Shown in pieces: positions 63,824 to 64,000 of a stretch of 64,000 bases of DNA (the stretch's first letter is position 1; each line of letters opens with the position of its first letter). A program made the translations under genes and the position numbers. The notes beneath the pieces were generated by a model. It made no database searches. It was given only the letters and a program-made list of their open reading frames with translations, and was not told the origin of the DNA. The stretch comes from Rutidosis leptorrhynchoides (taxonomy: Eukaryota; Streptophyta; Magnoliopsida; Asterales; Asteraceae), in contig NC_092333.1 of the NCBI RefSeq assembly GCF_046630445.1, forward strand, positions 183,332,501-183,396,500, read 5' to 3'.

Positions 63824-64000
63824 AGACAAGTTTAAATTCCAAACAAAACTCAAACCTAGGTTGAACTTCAAAAGCAATCCTCTAGCATAATTAAAGGGGA
63901 AAAATCCCTAATCCGCAAGCTTACCCTTGCCCTTATCGACACCAGAACCTAAAAATCGTAAACAACGAGAGGGTAAGCAAAACGCTTAGTGAATGAAACA
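63824..64000. other. Flank to the right of LTR I
   Basis: It joins in sequence sense with 40330-40396 once LTR I is set aside. It contains GGTAAGCAAAACGCTTAGTGA, similar to the region next to the CTCAGG block of reverse-oriented LTRs here, so it may belong to an older LTR. No gene seen. Confidence 0.35.

Overview
This window reads as intergenic DNA from a large, repeat-rich plant genome. It holds nested LTR retrotransposons, a degraded LINE, two foldback elements and long AT-rich microsatellites, and I find no intact host gene. The chromovirus (Tekay/Del-like) Ty3/gypsy families with 2.4-4.3 kb LTRs, an Athila/Tat-type gag, a Cassandra-type 5S-bearing LTR and an L1-type plant LINE point to a eudicot. 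A daisy-family (Asteraceae) source is my guess from the general look of these LTRs and is weakly held.

Nest 1 (1-34583). The oldest layer is gypsy element D (minus strand, about 7% LTR divergence by eye). Its left LTR (12213-14001) is entered by an Athila/Tat-type element B (5505-12212, minus, running off the left edge). B is entered by chromovirus A (745-5504, minus), and A is entered by LTR C (1-744, plus). D's internal region is split between gag and protease by a 12.2 kb non-autonomous LTR element F (17390-29559, plus; TSD GGATT/GGATC; about 3% LTR divergence). D's leader holds a Mutator-like MITE (31423-32059, perfect 9-bp TSD), which itself holds a Cassandra-type solo LTR (31429-31711, TSD GGTTA).

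Nest 2 (34745-39090). A 5'-truncated L1-type LINE on the plus strand is interrupted by a solo LTR (E, 36826-38820) of B's family. A 250-bp foldback element lies just downstream (39396-39645).

Nest 3 (40402-63818). One solo LTR (I, TSD CGACC) is pulled 23 kb apart by chromovirus H (42561-62976, minus, about 3% LTR divergence). H's left LTR is in turn split by G (43611-53298, plus), a 9.7 kb LTR element with perfect TSDs and about 10 differences between its 3.15-kb LTRs. G is the youngest insertion in the window.

The most unusual content is in the leaders (between primer-binding site and gag). H carries an F-box gene-like region resembling the plant At2g35280 type, plus an acidic PEEEE-repeat ORF. 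D carries a coiled-coil ORF. The non-autonomous F and G share another short coiled-coil ORF and have no gag or pol. F, G and H also share a second, internal copy of the polypurine-tract-like motif. The LTRs of F and G contain tRNA-derived (Pol III promoter-like) modules followed by ATT microsatellites. Age figures assume the often-used 1.3e-8 substitutions per site per year and eye-counted differences, so they are order-of-magnitude only.
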